A DNA stretch of 64,000 nt from Helianthus annuus. Taxonomy: Eukaryota; Streptophyta; Magnoliopsida; Asterales; Asteraceae. Both the position numbers and the translations under genes were made by a program. Position 1 is the stretch's first letter. Each line of letters begins with the position of its first letter. The stretch covers positions 121,558,282 to 121,622,281 of the forward strand of contig NC_035448.2 in assembly GCF_002127325.2 (NCBI RefSeq), in the 5' to 3' direction. Below the pieces are notes generated by a model. The model did not search any database. It saw nothing but the letters and a program-made list of their open reading frames with translations, and was not told the origin of the DNA. This document shows, one piece after another, positions 22,666 through 35,340 of this stretch.

Positions 22666-23366
22666 TTATAAACGCTTGGTTTTGAATGTTTCGATGTTCA
22701 TCATATTGGGATAGTTTCATTTATCTATTTAATGTTTTGGTCGGTATTTTTATTAGAATGTTTATGTGCTTTTGAAATAGAAAAAATGAATCAGAGATGT
22801 TTTTTATAAAATTTTGGGGTTTTATTGATATTTAATTTTGATAAAAAAAGAAGCAGGGAGAAATGGAAAATCAATCTGAATCTAAAACCAATATTCAAGC
22901 AATCACTAAATGGTAGCAAAATAATGGTAGGGAATAATTTAGCAAGTCGCTGAATGGTGACAATTTTCAATGATAATGGTGGCTAAATGGTGTTAATATT
23001 GTGGCTAACTGATACCAATTCGTGGCAAAATACCGTAGCAAACAAGGCGGTCACAACTTGGTAGCAAATTTTCAACCAAAGCGGTGGCTATATGGTAGCA
23101 ATATTGGTGGCTAAATGGTAGCAATATTGGTAGCAAAAATGGCGGACGGTAGCAAATAAGAAGCGGTCGCAAATAACTTTGACCGTTTTTGTGGTGGCAA
23201 AAATCTCGTAGCAAAATATAAAAATGGTCGCTATTTGGTGGCATTAGGGCAATTGACACGGGTGTTTTTGTCACCGCATTTTTCGTTACAAAATGGTGAC
23301 AATAGGGTAATTGTTACCGTTTTGTGACCGAAAAATCCATGACAAAAACCCTATTTTCTAGTAGTG

Positions 23367-24449
23367 TAATCGGATTAGCGCAGCAGCATGTAGAATAGCA
23401 TGTCCCAATGCAGAAGATGGCAATTTGCATCTCATCAGGAGAGGTCTAGCGATTATTTGTAATCGTTTAATTAATGATTCAGCTAAACCATTTTTTGTAT
23501 GAACATGAGCTACTGGATGTTCAACCTTTATCCCAATCGACATACAATAATCGTTAAAAGCTTGGGATGTGAATTCTCCTGCATTATCCACTCGTATGGT
23601 TTTAATTGGATTTTCAGGGAAATGAGCTCTCAACTGTATGATTTGCGCTAATAGTCAGGCAAATGCTACATTTCGGGTAGCTAAAAGACTCACGTGTGAC
23701 CATCGCGATGAGGCGTCAATTAAGACTAAGAAATAGCGAAATGGACCACAAGGAGGATGTATTGGCCCACAGATATCCCCTTGGATTCTTTCCAATAATG
23801 AGGGGTTTTCTTGTGTCAACTTAGTTTGTGAGGGTCGAGTAATGAGTTTACCTAGAGAGCATGCCGCACATGATAAATCTTGTGATAACAAGACTTTTAA
23901 ATTCTTAAGAGGGTGCCTATTTGCACTTTTAATTATTCGCCTCATCATTTTGTTACCGGGGTGACTTAGTCGGTCATGCCATATTGTGAATGTGTCTTTA
24001 TCTAGTACCTTATGGTTACTCACCACCATGTATGATTCAATAGGAGTAATATTAGTACAATATAATCCAGAGGATAAAGCTTTTAGCTTTTCTACAATGG
24101 TATCTTTGCCATTTTCATTTGAAGTAATTTGTAAGTATTCATTTTTATTTTCGGATGTTGATTTGAGGTGGTAACCATTTTGTCGAATACTTTTAAAACT
24201 AAGTAAATTTCATCTTGATTTACTAGAGTATAATGCATCATTTATAATTAGTTTAGTACCCGATGGTAATATGATGCTTGCTCTTCCAGAGCCTTCTATA
24301 AGATCACACACACCGGAAATAGTACCCACAAGTGTCTCTGCAGGAGACAACTCAGAGAAAAATTTCTTATGTTTTAGAATAGTGTTGGTGGTACCACTAT
24401 CTACGAGACATTCATCACCAATGATAGCTTTATTGGAGCTTGTAAACAT
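23367..24449 (-). pseudogene. Copia B pol, 5' part: protease, pre-integrase zinc region, integrase
   Basis: On the minus strand from 24449: protease motif LVDSGTTNTIL (about 24405), then the pre-integrase region WHDRLSHPGNKMMRR with later CAACSLGK (about 23980-23850), then integrase with GDICGPIHP (about 23770), RVDNAGEF (about 23590) and HTKNGLAESLIKR (about 23490). Frame changes or stops occur near 24200 and 23650. The frame runs into the CACTA at 23366 and continues beyond it at 19363. Confidence 0.9.
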
Positions 24450-24927
24450 ATTTTCTCTGGTAATAATAAAATAAATTAATATAACGAACTACTTGCTTGA
24501 GTATGACGAAAAAAATCACATTACGCAAATATGAATCAACATCACAAAGATTTTAAATGAAACCATAACAATGGTTCAAACATAAAATACCATAAGAGTT
24601 AAGGGAGCAAGACCAGCTTCTGGTGGTCAAATCTTTATAAAAAAATTTCTGGAACCAGAAATATTAAAATTTCAAATTTGTTTGGTGGGGAAAAATAGAG
24701 AAAACATATGGAATCTATTAAAATTTCAAATTTGTTTGGTGGGGAAAAATAAAGAAAACATATGGAATCTCGTTTCTTATAAAAATTTATGGTCTACTTA
24801 TAAAAAGTTGTAAGATGTTTATATAATTTCTTGTTTCAAAATAATATATATAATAATAAAATATAAGTTTGCCCATTGGAAAACAAAACCATGCCCTTGG
24901 TATTTCATAATCCCCAAAGCCCTTTAT
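24450..24927. other. Part of copia B without recognisable gene
   Basis: Upstream of the protease on the minus strand gag would be expected, but no gag or zinc knuckle is seen. A 54 bp tandem duplication lies at 24663-24772 (core TTTCAAATTTGTTTGGTGGG). Confidence 0.6.
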
Positions 24928-25278
24928 TAAGACCATGGGGTATGGTGGGGCTTGGGTTGGGCATTGGTTGACACGTGGAATGGGGTGGCAGACATGGGTA
25001 AACCCACAAGAACACACAGTATGGTGAGGCGGGGGTTTGGGGGGCGTGGGTTTGGTGGGCTTGTGGGCTGACCCGCTGGGCTGACCCACTGGGCTGACCC
25101 GCTGGGCTGACCCAATATGATTTAAAACACAAATTTAAATTTTTTAATATTTTTAAATAAAGAAAATTACAAAAAAAGAAAATTAAAAAAAAAATTCCTA
25201 ACTTTTATATTTGTTTTTTATCTCTTCTCTCAACGCCAAGACTATTTCTAACTCGTCACCCTGTAGGTGATCAATCGG

Positions 25279-28200
25279 CTAGGATAGAATTTTCAAATCA
25301 TCCCGTCTTTGTTTCAGGGCATCTCTAGCTTCTTTGCTCCTTCGTATTTCGGCCCATTGTTGTTGGAATACGTTGAATGTATCCAACTTGCATGAAATGT
25401 CATCCAACTGGTCGCTGTATATTCACCTACGCGAGCCAGAACTCCCAGCTGAAGGCGATGCCGTTTGTTTTTTAGCACGCCTTCTTGAGGCATTTCTTCC
25501 ATGCTCAGGCCGGTTTGGGCTTGGCGAATCATCCAAAAGGTCCTCAAACTCTTGATCTCGTGCATTAGATTGGGCTTGGGACGAGGCCCTTGACCTTTTA
25601 CTAGACGAGTTAGTTTCGCTACCAGTGGGGATAGTCGCCCACTTTGGATGGAATTTACAAATCTCCCAACAATGCATGAAACGGAAGTCGGTTTTCATAT
25701 TTGATTTGAATGCATTTACTGCATTTGTCAAAACGTCGGCTTCGGTTTCACCACTTTTAGGGTTTTGCTTTGCTTTATTTAAAAAACCACTAAATTTTGT
25801 AAGTTGGGTGCTTATCTCGCTCCACTTTAACGATAAGCTATCGTTTTCACGATAAGTCCCCCTACCCATTTCTTCATGGAATAGTCTACTAACCGATTCC
25901 CACAGGGCGGTTCGATGTTGCGAATTTCCTATTTTTATAAAAAAAATATTAATATATTACAAAGTTATATAAAAAATAACCATTCCATTAATATAAACAA
26001 AGGTTAAGAATACCTAAAGTTGAATGTTGAGATTGTTCACACCAAGCCCTCGCCAATGCAACTTCTTCAGCATAGACCCATTGTCACACCCCAACCGATG
26101 GCGGAATCATCGGGGCATGGCACTGAGCGAAACAGATTGTCCAGAAGTTTCCATAACAATTATCATCACTATTAGTTTGAATAACACGTCCCTTACCGTG
26201 TCCCAAATAACAAACAAATTATTACAGATAACAACTAGTCAAATATTCTGTTCCAACAACTCAGATTTAAATAAGACAAATAAATATTGTTCAAATGCTC
26301 CTAAAGACCCAGCCTGACAAGATCTACAAACAACTATACTCTAGTTGCTCTTTCATGACAGACAACTATTTGTTGGGGGCCTCTAGAGCTTTATTCTAGC
26401 CTCGCTTTCCTAGCAAGCAAACATCTTAAACACCTGTCACATACGTTAAAATAAAGTCAATACATAAAATGTAAAGGTGAGCATACAAGTTTGATAATAG
26501 CATATAGAGTTCGAATAGTTTACGCATAACCAGCACGTACACAGAGGAAAACGAAGCATGTTAATTATCGACATGGACCTATCGATACAAGTGACTGCGG
26601 GTTGACTATCTGAGACAGTTCGCAATACATGATTACCACCGTAATCCATGCAAGTAATTGTCCTTAACAACCCCAGTGTGAATGGGTGCTGAGTCAAAAC
26701 TATAGTACTACGTCGTTAAGGCAGGTAGACAGCATTCCACGTGTAAACACAATCAACAAGCATTCATTTAGTCACGTAATACATGCATATTGGTTAGCGT
26801 TCAAATAGTTTGAGTAGTGTGATCGATTGTGTTTTGGTATAAGTAACGTATGTAACACCCAAAAGTGCTAAAAGCAAAAAGGGATCGAGTATACTCACAG
26901 AGATTGATTGATGGATTGAAGGGAGCGCTTGAGAGTAGGGTTAGCCTGAACAGTTCGATAGCATAACGATGAGCAACACGTAGAATGGAAACAAGTGTAA
27001 GTGGATCGAACAGCCTGGTCGATCGAACAACGGGTTCGATCGAACGGATTGTTTGTTCGGTTGGAAGGTCCGTTCGGGCAGTCTTGTTCGATCGGCCGGT
27101 AGGCTCGATCGGCTGGACTGTTCGAGTGGACTGTTTCTTCCTTTGGGTAGGATGTGTTTGTGTATGATGGTTTGACCTTTTGAAGTTTTCGTTGTAGTAT
27201 TTGAGAACACTGGAGTGTTCTTACCTTTCAAGTCGATCGATCGAACGGTCTGTTCTCGGCCGGCTTAACCGATCGGTTAGGAACTTCAGTAGTAGTCCTC
27301 AGCAGGATGACACTTGATCGAACAGCATACTCGATCGAACAACATGCTCGATCGGGTGGCATTCCAATACGTCCAACGAACTGAAAATCGATTAAGGGTT
27401 GAAGCATAGTATCTCATGATCCGATGAGTAATCTTATCAAACATCTCGTTCGATCGAACATCACTTCGTTCAATACTATACTTCATGAAATTGTCAAAAT
27501 GTGGGGCCATATGCTAGCCGATCGGCTGACCTGGTCGATCGGCTGACATGTCCGATCGGTTGGGCTGTTCGTTCGAACAGCCTAACCGTTCGGTCAGCAT
27601 CCTGACCTGATCGGCCTGTTCGTCTAACACTTGGCTGTTCTGATTATTTGACGTTATATTGAGGTAGTTTGACAACGAGCTGAACTATGGAACTTCCATT
27701 CTTACTTGTTTCTCCTGTTCGGACAGGAATCACCCAAATCCGGCCAGTGAACGGTTCGGAACGGTGGTTTATCGTTTAACCCGAAGTCGGTGAACCTCGT
27801 AGATAGAACCCGAATCTTGAACCACAGAACCATTAGAATGATTAGTGAGTTGGCTCAAGCTCCGTTTCTACCGGTTTGAAGGCATTGAGTGTAAAAGAGT
27901 TGAAAGAAAGTTTGGAAATCCTTCTTCCAATCTCTTACGTCATGAAAACGTTTGGATCTTTGATTGATCTTAGCTTGTTTATGTGGAAATCGGTTAGATC
28001 CGAGCTATTCATGGTGGATTAAGGCCAAAACATGATGTTCTTGAAGAACACCATGATGACATCATCCTAGAATGCTTAGATCTTGATGATTTCACGGTTA
28101 GAAATCAAGATTCGAAAGATAGAAAGGTGTAGGGGCATGTTTTGATCAAGAAAGTACAAGATTTAGGATGAAAACTTACCGGAATTGGAAGCAATCTGAG

Positions 28201-29349
28201 AAAAGGTGAGGAGCACGAGCTGGTCGGTCAGAGAGTTTCCAAACGTGGAAAGAATGACAATAACAGCTCTATTTATAGGCTCCAAAAGAGGAAAGGGCTG
28301 GCCGATCGGCCAGGCATCCCGATCGGACAGCCTGCTCGATCGGAGAGTCCGTCCGATCGGCTGGGCTATTCGATCGGCTGACAGCCTGATCGATCCACAG
28401 CCTGGTTCGAGTGTCTGGTGCGACGATTTTCGATATTTCGATTTCGATTGAAGACGATACGAGTACGATAGAGTTTCCTATTCAAATTACTTTCAGTCCC
28501 AACTACTATATCTAACATACAATCACCTATATTTCACCCTATCCTTATGCTACCATTCGTCGTAATTCGGTTTGGATTGCATTTGACTTGAGTTTCGAGT
28601 TTCGATTGGTTCGATTGATCACGACACAAAACATAAAGTAAACACGCACAGATAACACATAAGGCACACACACACGTAAAACAACAACCAAAGTTCGCGT
28701 AATTCGAGATTCGAGTTCGATGATGGTTAGATCGGTTTGATTACTGATTAGCCAACTTTATCCACATTGTTACTTCCTACTATTCACAGTCGTAAATCGG
28801 TTCGCGTCGATTAAACATTCGATTACTTCGATTCATTCTCATTAACAACACTTACTCCACATAATACAAATAAACATAAAATAGACTAATTATAGTCGAA
28901 TAAGTCAAAGTTGACTTGGACTTTGACTTTGACTTTGACATTCGAAAACACGGGGTGTTACAGTCATTTTTGTTGTTTTCGTTTGGCGATTTCAACTACT
29001 TTATCCACCTCGGTTTTTTTCTTATGACTTCTCTTTTGATGGGTTTCGATGCGGAAGGACCATCATTGGGTGGTTGAGTTTCGGGAACGGTTTCGTTTTG
29101 TGAAAGGTCAATGGAGGTTGGTGAAAGGTTGATGGGCGATTGTGTAAACGGGGTAGGTATCGAATCATCGGAGTGTGGGAAGTTAGTAAATACACGATTC
29201 CCAAGAAGCGATGCATAACTCGCTTCATGGGGCATAGAAGAATGTATGAAAAATGGACGAGGAATTGGACGATTGGGTGGTGGGCTAGGATTAGTTTCTT
29301 GGAATGCATACGGGTTAGTCAGGTCATAAGCACGGTTATAAGGATGCAT
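25279..29349 (-). pseudogene. H2 ORF2: trihelix/Myb-like protein, split by a solo LTR
   Basis: ATG at 29349 follows a TATA-like CACTATAAAACTC leader. The N-terminus is Pro/Ser-rich. A one-base frame change lies near 29040. Coding stops at the solo LTR (28962) and resumes at 26081 with a trihelix start WVYAEEVALARAW. An 85 bp intron (25929-26013, GT...AG) follows, then ALWESVSRLFHEE, SLKWSEIST and a C-terminal part. An in-frame TGA (25423-25425) precedes a charged helical tail ending about 25279. Removing the LTR with one TSD copy restores a Trp codon at the junction. The likely role is binding the element ends together with a PIF transposase. Confidence 0.85.
26082..28962 (-). mobile_element. 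Solo LTR of a Ty3/gypsy element (2.9 kb)
   Basis: On the minus strand it starts TGTAACACCCCG and ends GGTTGGGGTGTGACA, typical gypsy LTR ends. Flanks are CCCAT (26077-26081) and GTCAT (28963-28967), a decayed 5 bp TSD. No PBS, PPT or coding sequence lies inside. About 27000-28400 carries more than 20 GATCG motifs in CGATCGAAC and CGATCGGCTG contexts. Confidence 0.85.
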
Positions 29350-29833
29350 TTTTTCGTATTGTAGAATGAGAATTTGAAGATGTATAGAAGATGTGGTTGA
29401 ATGTGGTAAAAAATGGAAGAAGAAATATGTGAGTTTTATAGTGAAAAAATGGAAGAAAAAATTAATTTTTTTTTTCATATAGCCGTTGGCCAACGGCTAG
29501 CCCAACGGTTATTTTCTTTTGGCCACACACAAACCGCCATGTCACCTTGCTCCCCCGCCCCACGCCCGGCTTGAAACCCAAGCCCCAAGGGGCCACGCCA
29601 CAACCCAAGCCCGCCGGGGGTGGTGCCTTGGGCGTTTTCCCCAAACCCACGCCCCAACCCAAGCCCCATACCCACGGCCTAATATGTATGGCACGAGATA
29701 CCATAGAAAATTGGGTTTCTATTTCTACTAATTTACTGCAATTATTGTTTTGGTTGTATCACAAGATTATATTTAGATAATATATATTATTATACTAACA
29801 ATACATATAGTATAAAAAAAGGATTGGGAAAAA

Positions 29834-31546
29834 ATGGGTAACCCTAACAGGAGAGGTGCGCCGCCATCATATCGTCGTGATAGTGACGATCCAAACTCCA
29901 GAACTACGTTCTATGTTACAAACATTACGGATAGGATGACGGGGTTGAGGCCCAAGGAGGCATTTCGACCGTTCGTCTCGGTTACGGATGCATGGGTTCC
30001 TAGGAAACGGTCCATTAAGGGTAACGTTTTTGGTTATGTCCGGTGTGAAAAAGTTGAAGATCCTTACGAGTTGTTATTGGTTCTTAGTGGAATAGTGATT
30101 ATGGAGATGAAGATTTCGGTTTCTTTGGCTATGTTTGATAGGGCCCATAGGAAGATCTCCTATGATAATGGTGGGGAGGTTAAAAAGGCATGGGTTCCGA
30201 GAGAGAAGAACGTCATTGATTCTGATTTCCCGACGATGAACACGGATTATGGGGTTTCTTCGGGGTCTAGAAAGGTACTACACTTGAACGAAGAAGGTGC
30301 TATGTATCCGAAACACTCCATCGGCAGGGCAGTGGTGGGAGTATCGGATTCTATTGCACGGCTTCACTCGGTTACATCTATGCTTTGTAGAGCAGGGTTT
30401 ACGGAAGCGACGGTATCTTATTTGGGTGGTTTAGCTGTCCTCATAACCTTCCACGATGCTGATCAAATGAATGTTTTCTTGGGGAGTAAAGAAGAGTATT
30501 GGAAGGAGGCGTTGGTTTCTGTCAATCCATGGATTGGCCAATAAATTCCGTTCGAAAGGATCGCTGTTCTAAAAATTGTGGGTATGCCAGTGGGGGTTCG
30601 GGAGAAAAGTGTGTTTGATAAAGTCAAAAGTTTGTTCGGAGAGGTGGTGTGGCCTTCGGAGTTTTCGTGGCTCGAGGTTGACAACGCCATTGGCCATACT
30701 CATATTCTTACTAAACAATGTTCTCGTATTGACGAAGAAGTTAATATTGTTTAGAAGAATAAAGGTTATAATGTCTGGGTTGTTGAAGAATCGTCCTCGT
30801 GGTGTCCGGAGTTTGAATCGATCGGTTTTTCAGAGAAGGATGATGATATGGAAGAAGGGGAAATACGCGATTCGTCTCCGGCGAAGTCTGGTAGTCCAAA
30901 CGAGCAGGAGCAGATTCTGGGAAATTTTCAGCCGGATAATCAGCCTGATTTCTCGGATAATAACGTAACTGTTGACCAACTTTCAAAAAACATGGGCCCG
31001 GGTTTACAACATGTTGGGGAAAACAATTCACCAGCCCAAGTTGAGCCTATGTCTTCTTTCGGGCCTAAAGTAAATGGGCCACTGGACTTTCAAGTGGGCA
31101 AATCTTCTCCTTTTAAGAGTAGAAAGAGGACAAGGCTATTCTATCACAATTCCCCTGAAGATGTTACGAATGGTTCTAGGAGCTATGAGAAATTTGTGGA
31201 ATTTTGTCGTCAAAGATGCCCGGATTTGAATGATAGAGCGGTGGAATTGGTGGCGGACGAGGCAGTACATGGTAATGGTTTAGATGGTGGGGGCCAGGAG
31301 GTGAGTCAAGTCGGTGCTGGTTTATCGGAGATGCCGGAGAATTCACCACCTGAAGTTTTGGTTCCAGACCCTGCCTCTAACCTAGCGGATGGGCCTGATG
31401 AACATCTTTTTGTTGAGGCGGCTGGTATTAATAATGAGGTTGATTCTACTATAAGGGTATGTAATTTGGTTGGTATGAATTTAGGCTCTTTCTCTGGACA
31501 AGTTGCAGGTGCGGTTATTTCGGAGGCGGAAGCTTTGGTCGTTTAA
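29834..31546 (+). pseudogene. LINE ORF1: RRM-type nucleic-acid chaperone
   Basis: One frame from ATG 29834 to TAA 31544-31546, interrupted by only two stops: TAA 30542-30544 and TAG 30752-30754. Residues ~25-100 form an RRM-like domain (TTFYVTNITD, then NVFGYVRCEK). The second half is acidic with MEEGEIRDSSP. In the family ORF1 binds the element RNA and forms the RNP. The TAA overlaps the ATG of ORF2 (TAATG at 31544-31548). Confidence 0.88.
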
Positions 31547-34500
31547 TGAATTGTTTATCATTAAACGCTCGTGGGATTAAAGGTAAAGGGAAATCGGGCT
31601 GGATTAGCGGTTTGAGGTTGTCTCAGGGGGTTGACTTTTTGGCAATACAGGAGTCTAAGACTAAGGATCTGTCTCAGCGGCCTATCTCTAGTTGTTGGGG
31701 TAATTCTTCGTTTAACTGCGAATTTGTAAATTCAGATGGTATTGTGGGGGGGGGTCTCATCTCATGGTGGGACCCATCCTGTTTTCGGGTTTCTGGTGTT
31801 TTTAAGTCGAAGCATGTTTTAATTATTTCGGGGCTGTTGATCCATTCGGCTGTTCATGTGAATGTAGCTAATATTCATGCTCCCAATGATCCGTCTAGTA
31901 GAAGGGCGTCTTGGTATGAGTTGTTGCTGTATAGGCGCTCTTTGTTGGGGCTTTGGATTTTACTGGGAGATTTTAATGAGGTTAGGAGCTCGGATGGAAG
32001 GATAAATTCTGAATTTTTTTCTCAGAATGTGATCGCCTTTAATGATTTTATTCGGGATACGGAGCTGGTTGAGTATAATTATTCTGGGCTAAAGTATACT
32101 TATATGTCGGCGAAGGGTGATAAGATGAGTAAGCTGGATAAGTCTTGGTGTGTAAAGAATTTATGACAAGATGGCCGGATGCTTTCGTTAGTGCTCTTCC
32201 TCGATATCTTTCTGATCATTGTCCTTTGTCTTTTAACCTGAAGAATACGGATTTTGGTCACACGCCTTTCAGGTTCTACAATTATTGGTTGGAGTTACCA
32301 GGTTTTGTTCCTTTTGTCAATTCTATTTTTGATCATTTTGTGTTTTCGTGCCCGCCTGACAAAGCGTTAGCTGCTAAGCTTAAGTGGCTCAAGGGGCGGA
32401 TTCGTTTATGGGTGGAGGCGGAAAAAAAGAAACAAAGTGAAAGACTTGTGCAGAGTAAAAAGACTGTTCAGGAGCTGGATAATATTGCTGAATTAAGAAG
32501 TTTGTCGGATACTGAGGTGGAAAATAGAGTAAATGCGAGAAAGGTTATGTTTGAAGAGGAGAGAATGGAGGCGTTGGAATTAAAACAAAAATCGCGTGTC
32601 AAATGGGCTGTAGACGGGGACGAGAATTCCAGGTATTTTCATAGTATCATTAAACTTAATTCGGCAAGTAGTCGGATCCATGGGGTGACAATTGATGGGG
32701 TATGGGTCTCTAATCCGGTTCAAGTAAAGGACGAGGTGGCGAATTTTTTTGAAGACAAATTCAGTATTAAAAATATGTTGCGACGTTCTTTTAATTGTCC
32801 GGACGTGTATAGATTAACTGATGAAGAGGTGGCTGATGTGGAAGCTCCGTTTTCTATGGATGAAATTACGAAAGCTGTTTGGGATTGTGATGGGGATAAA
32901 GCGCCAGGACCCGATGGTTTTAACCTTACATTTATTAAAAAGTTTTGGGATTTTCTGAAGCATGATTTTCTTAGTGTTTTCTCGGATTTCCATGAGAAGG
33001 GGTACATATCTGATGGGTGTTCTTCATCTTTTATAGCCTTAATACCCAAAGGCCAGACTCAAGAATCGTTAGCGGACTACCGGCCTATTAGTCTTGTGGG
33101 GATTTTGAATAAAGTGGTCTCCAAAGTGCTAGTTTTTAGACTAAAGAATGTTATGTCTAAACTAGTGTCGGAAGAGCAATCCGCATTTTTGAGTGATCGG
33201 AATATTCTCGACGGGCCATTAATTTTAAATGAAACAATATCTTGGCTGAAGAGGGCGAAATTGAAAGGTCTGTTCTTAAAAGTTGACATTGAAAAGGCGT
33301 ATGACACCTTGAGTTGGCGTTACTTAGAGAGTATTATGTCCCAAATGAATTTTTCTCCGAAATGGCGGGGTTGGGTAATGTCGATTATTAGGAATGCGCG
33401 AGCGTCGGTTTTGGTAAATGGCTCACCGACTCGGGAATTTGCTTGTGAACGGGGTTTGCGCCAAGGTGATCCACTATCGCCTTTTCTTTTTATTATTGTA
33501 ATGGAGGGTCTCACTTGTTTTATGAGACGCGCGTGTTCTTTGGGGGCTTTTCGTGGTATACGAGTGGGGGGATCAGGACCAATTTTATCTCATTTTATGT
33601 TCGCGGATGACACGTAGTCTTTTGTGGGGAGTGGTCGACTATGAATGCGATGAACTTGCGGAGGATACTACGGGGTTTTTATTTAGTTTCTGGACTGAAG
33701 ATTAGTTAAAAAAAAGCAGGCTTTATGGAGTGGGAGTGGAGGATTTTGAAGCTGCTGATATGGCCATGTCAATAAATGTTACAGCGGGTCGGTTTCCGTT
33801 TGTGCATCTAGGGGTACCTATTGCTTCTAATATGAATTTAGTCCAGAGTTGGGACTCTGTAATTGAAAAATTACAGAAGCGTTTATCATCATGGAAGGCA
33901 AAAACGTTATCATACGGAGGGCGTGTTACTCTTTTGAAATCGGTCTTAAGTGCTCTTCCACTTTATTATTTTTCGCTCTTCCGAGCCCCAATTCAAGTTG
34001 TTAACACATTGGAGAAAATTAGACGCACGTTCTTTTGGGGGGGGGGGTACGGATGCGGTTAACAAGATGAGTTGGCTTGCTTGGGAAAAAGTGGCAGCGC
34101 CGGTGTCTTTCGGGGGTCTCGGGTCGGGATATCTTAGAGATGCTAACTTGAGTTTACTTTCCAAATGGTGGTGGAGGTTTAAAGTAAACCAAGACTCGTT
34201 GTGGCGTAAAGTCATATGGTCGATTCATGCTAATGGTCGCGGATGGAATCTGATCCAGTTAAAGTTTCTATCAGTGGCACATGGAAGCAGGTGGCGAGCG
34301 TCCCGGGCATATTAGATCGTATGGGTATTGGTATGTCACTGTTAATAAAAGCAAACCTGCGAAATGGAAGAGGTATATTTTTCTGGCGGGATTGGTGGAT
34401 CTCGGACGACATCTTATTAAAAAAATTTCCACTCCTGTTTGCACTGGAAAGGAAAAAACAATCGCTGGTGGTTGATCGGGTGGGTTCGAGTCTGCAGACA

Positions 34501-35211
34501 GGTCAGTTCTCTTGGGATTGGCGTCGGGCTATGTTCACAACTGAAGAGCAAACTGAGTTTGCAGCGTTGTTGCAGCTTCTGCAGGGAGCTGTCTGTGTCC
34601 TCGGCACTGATTCATGGACATGGGCAGCAGGTAGTGATGCTGAATTTTCTGTAAAGAGTATGAAACGGAGTATTTTCCAGGCGACTAATGTGCTACCGAA
34701 GTCGCAATTCGAATGGTGCAGTTGGCTTCCAAAAAACGTGGGTATCGTGGCGTGGAGGGCGTATTTGGATCGGCTACCAACAGCGAAAGCGCTGTCTAAA
34801 CGGCAAATTCAGTTGGAAACGCAACAGTGTAGACTATGCGACAGTGCAGTGGAATCTACTTAGCATTTGTTTACGGGGTGTCCAGTGTTCCTTGGTGTGT
34901 GGCAGGCGGTTTTTCGGTGGTGTAATGTACCAAACGCCTTCGCTTTTCATGTCCGGGATCTCCTAAATATGCACCGATTAGCCAAGACGGGTAAAAGACC
35001 ACAGAAGGTTTTATGCGGTGTGATACAAATGACTTTTTGGAGTATGTGGCGTGCAAGGAACGATCTCATTTTTAACTAGAAACCGGTATCGGGGCGGAGT
35101 CTTTTGGAAGAAATCAAGGTAATGAGCTTCCTGTGGATTGTTAATCGCGGGAAATTATCGGACATGACGTGGTATTCTTGGTGTTTTTTTGATACGGCAA
35201 AGATGGGATAA
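31546..35211 (+). pseudogene. LINE ORF2: endonuclease, reverse transcriptase, zf-RVT
   Basis: ATG 31546. Endonuclease motifs LNARGIKG, QESK, HAPND, LLGDFNEVR and LSDHCPL are present (31546-32240), with a frame change near 32140. Reverse transcriptase shows YRPISLVG (33080), KVDIEKAYDTLSW (33280), GLRQGDPLSPFLF (33455) and FADD (33600), directly followed by a TAG (33615-33617). Another frame change occurs near 33640, one in a G-run near 34045, and further stops follow to 34863. The C-terminal reverse-transcriptase-associated zinc-binding region (34650-34930) ends at TAA 35209-35211. The product would nick target DNA and prime reverse transcription there. This copy is dead. Confidence 0.9.
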
Positions 35212-35340
35212 TCGTTGTTAGTGTGTTTTGTTTCGGATTGTTTGTTTTTCAGACTTTGTATCCCAGATTTCTTGCTAGCCTCTTGCTAGCTTTCTAATAA
35301 AGTTTGTTTTGCCGTTCAAAAAAAAACATATAGCATAAAA

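Larger units (their letters stand above)
19364..23366. mobile_element. CACTA (En/Spm) transposon, non-autonomous (4003 bp)
   Basis: Termini CACTACTAGAAAA and TTTTCTAGTAGTG, perfectly inverted for 13 bp. TSD TAA at 19361-19363 and 23367-23369. Subterminal regions (about 19380-19640 and 22900-23350) are packed with short GTCACC, GTAGCAA and GTGGCTAAATGG motifs, as expected for binding sites. It splits the integrase of copia B between two codons worth of sequence; removing it restores a continuous frame. No transposase domain was seen. Confidence 0.96.
24931..29679 (-). mobile_element. PIF/Harbinger element H2 carrying only a Myb-like gene
   Basis: Left terminus GACCATGGGGTATGG; right terminus on the minus strand GGCCGTGGGTATGGGG, both followed by GCTTGGGTTGGG. 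TAA flanks at 24928-24930 and 29680-29682. About 1.87 kb without the solo LTR (26082-28962). It has no transposase gene and so would depend on another element. Confidence 0.92.
29818..35325 (+). mobile_element. LINE (L1-type) retrotransposon, near full length
   Basis: Two ORFs, a 3' AATAAAG-type signal (35297) and a short A-run (35318-35326). A 15 bp target duplication ACATATAGTATAAAA / ACATATAGCATAAAA (29803-29817 and 35326-35340) has one mismatch. The 5' leader before ORF1 is only about 16 bases, so slight 5' truncation is possible. It lies in copia B, antisense to it. Confidence 0.93.

Noticed and set aside
24787..25132. Pro-rich minus-strand frames
   Set aside because: Lie in the GC-rich terminal region of Harbinger H2; composition artefact.
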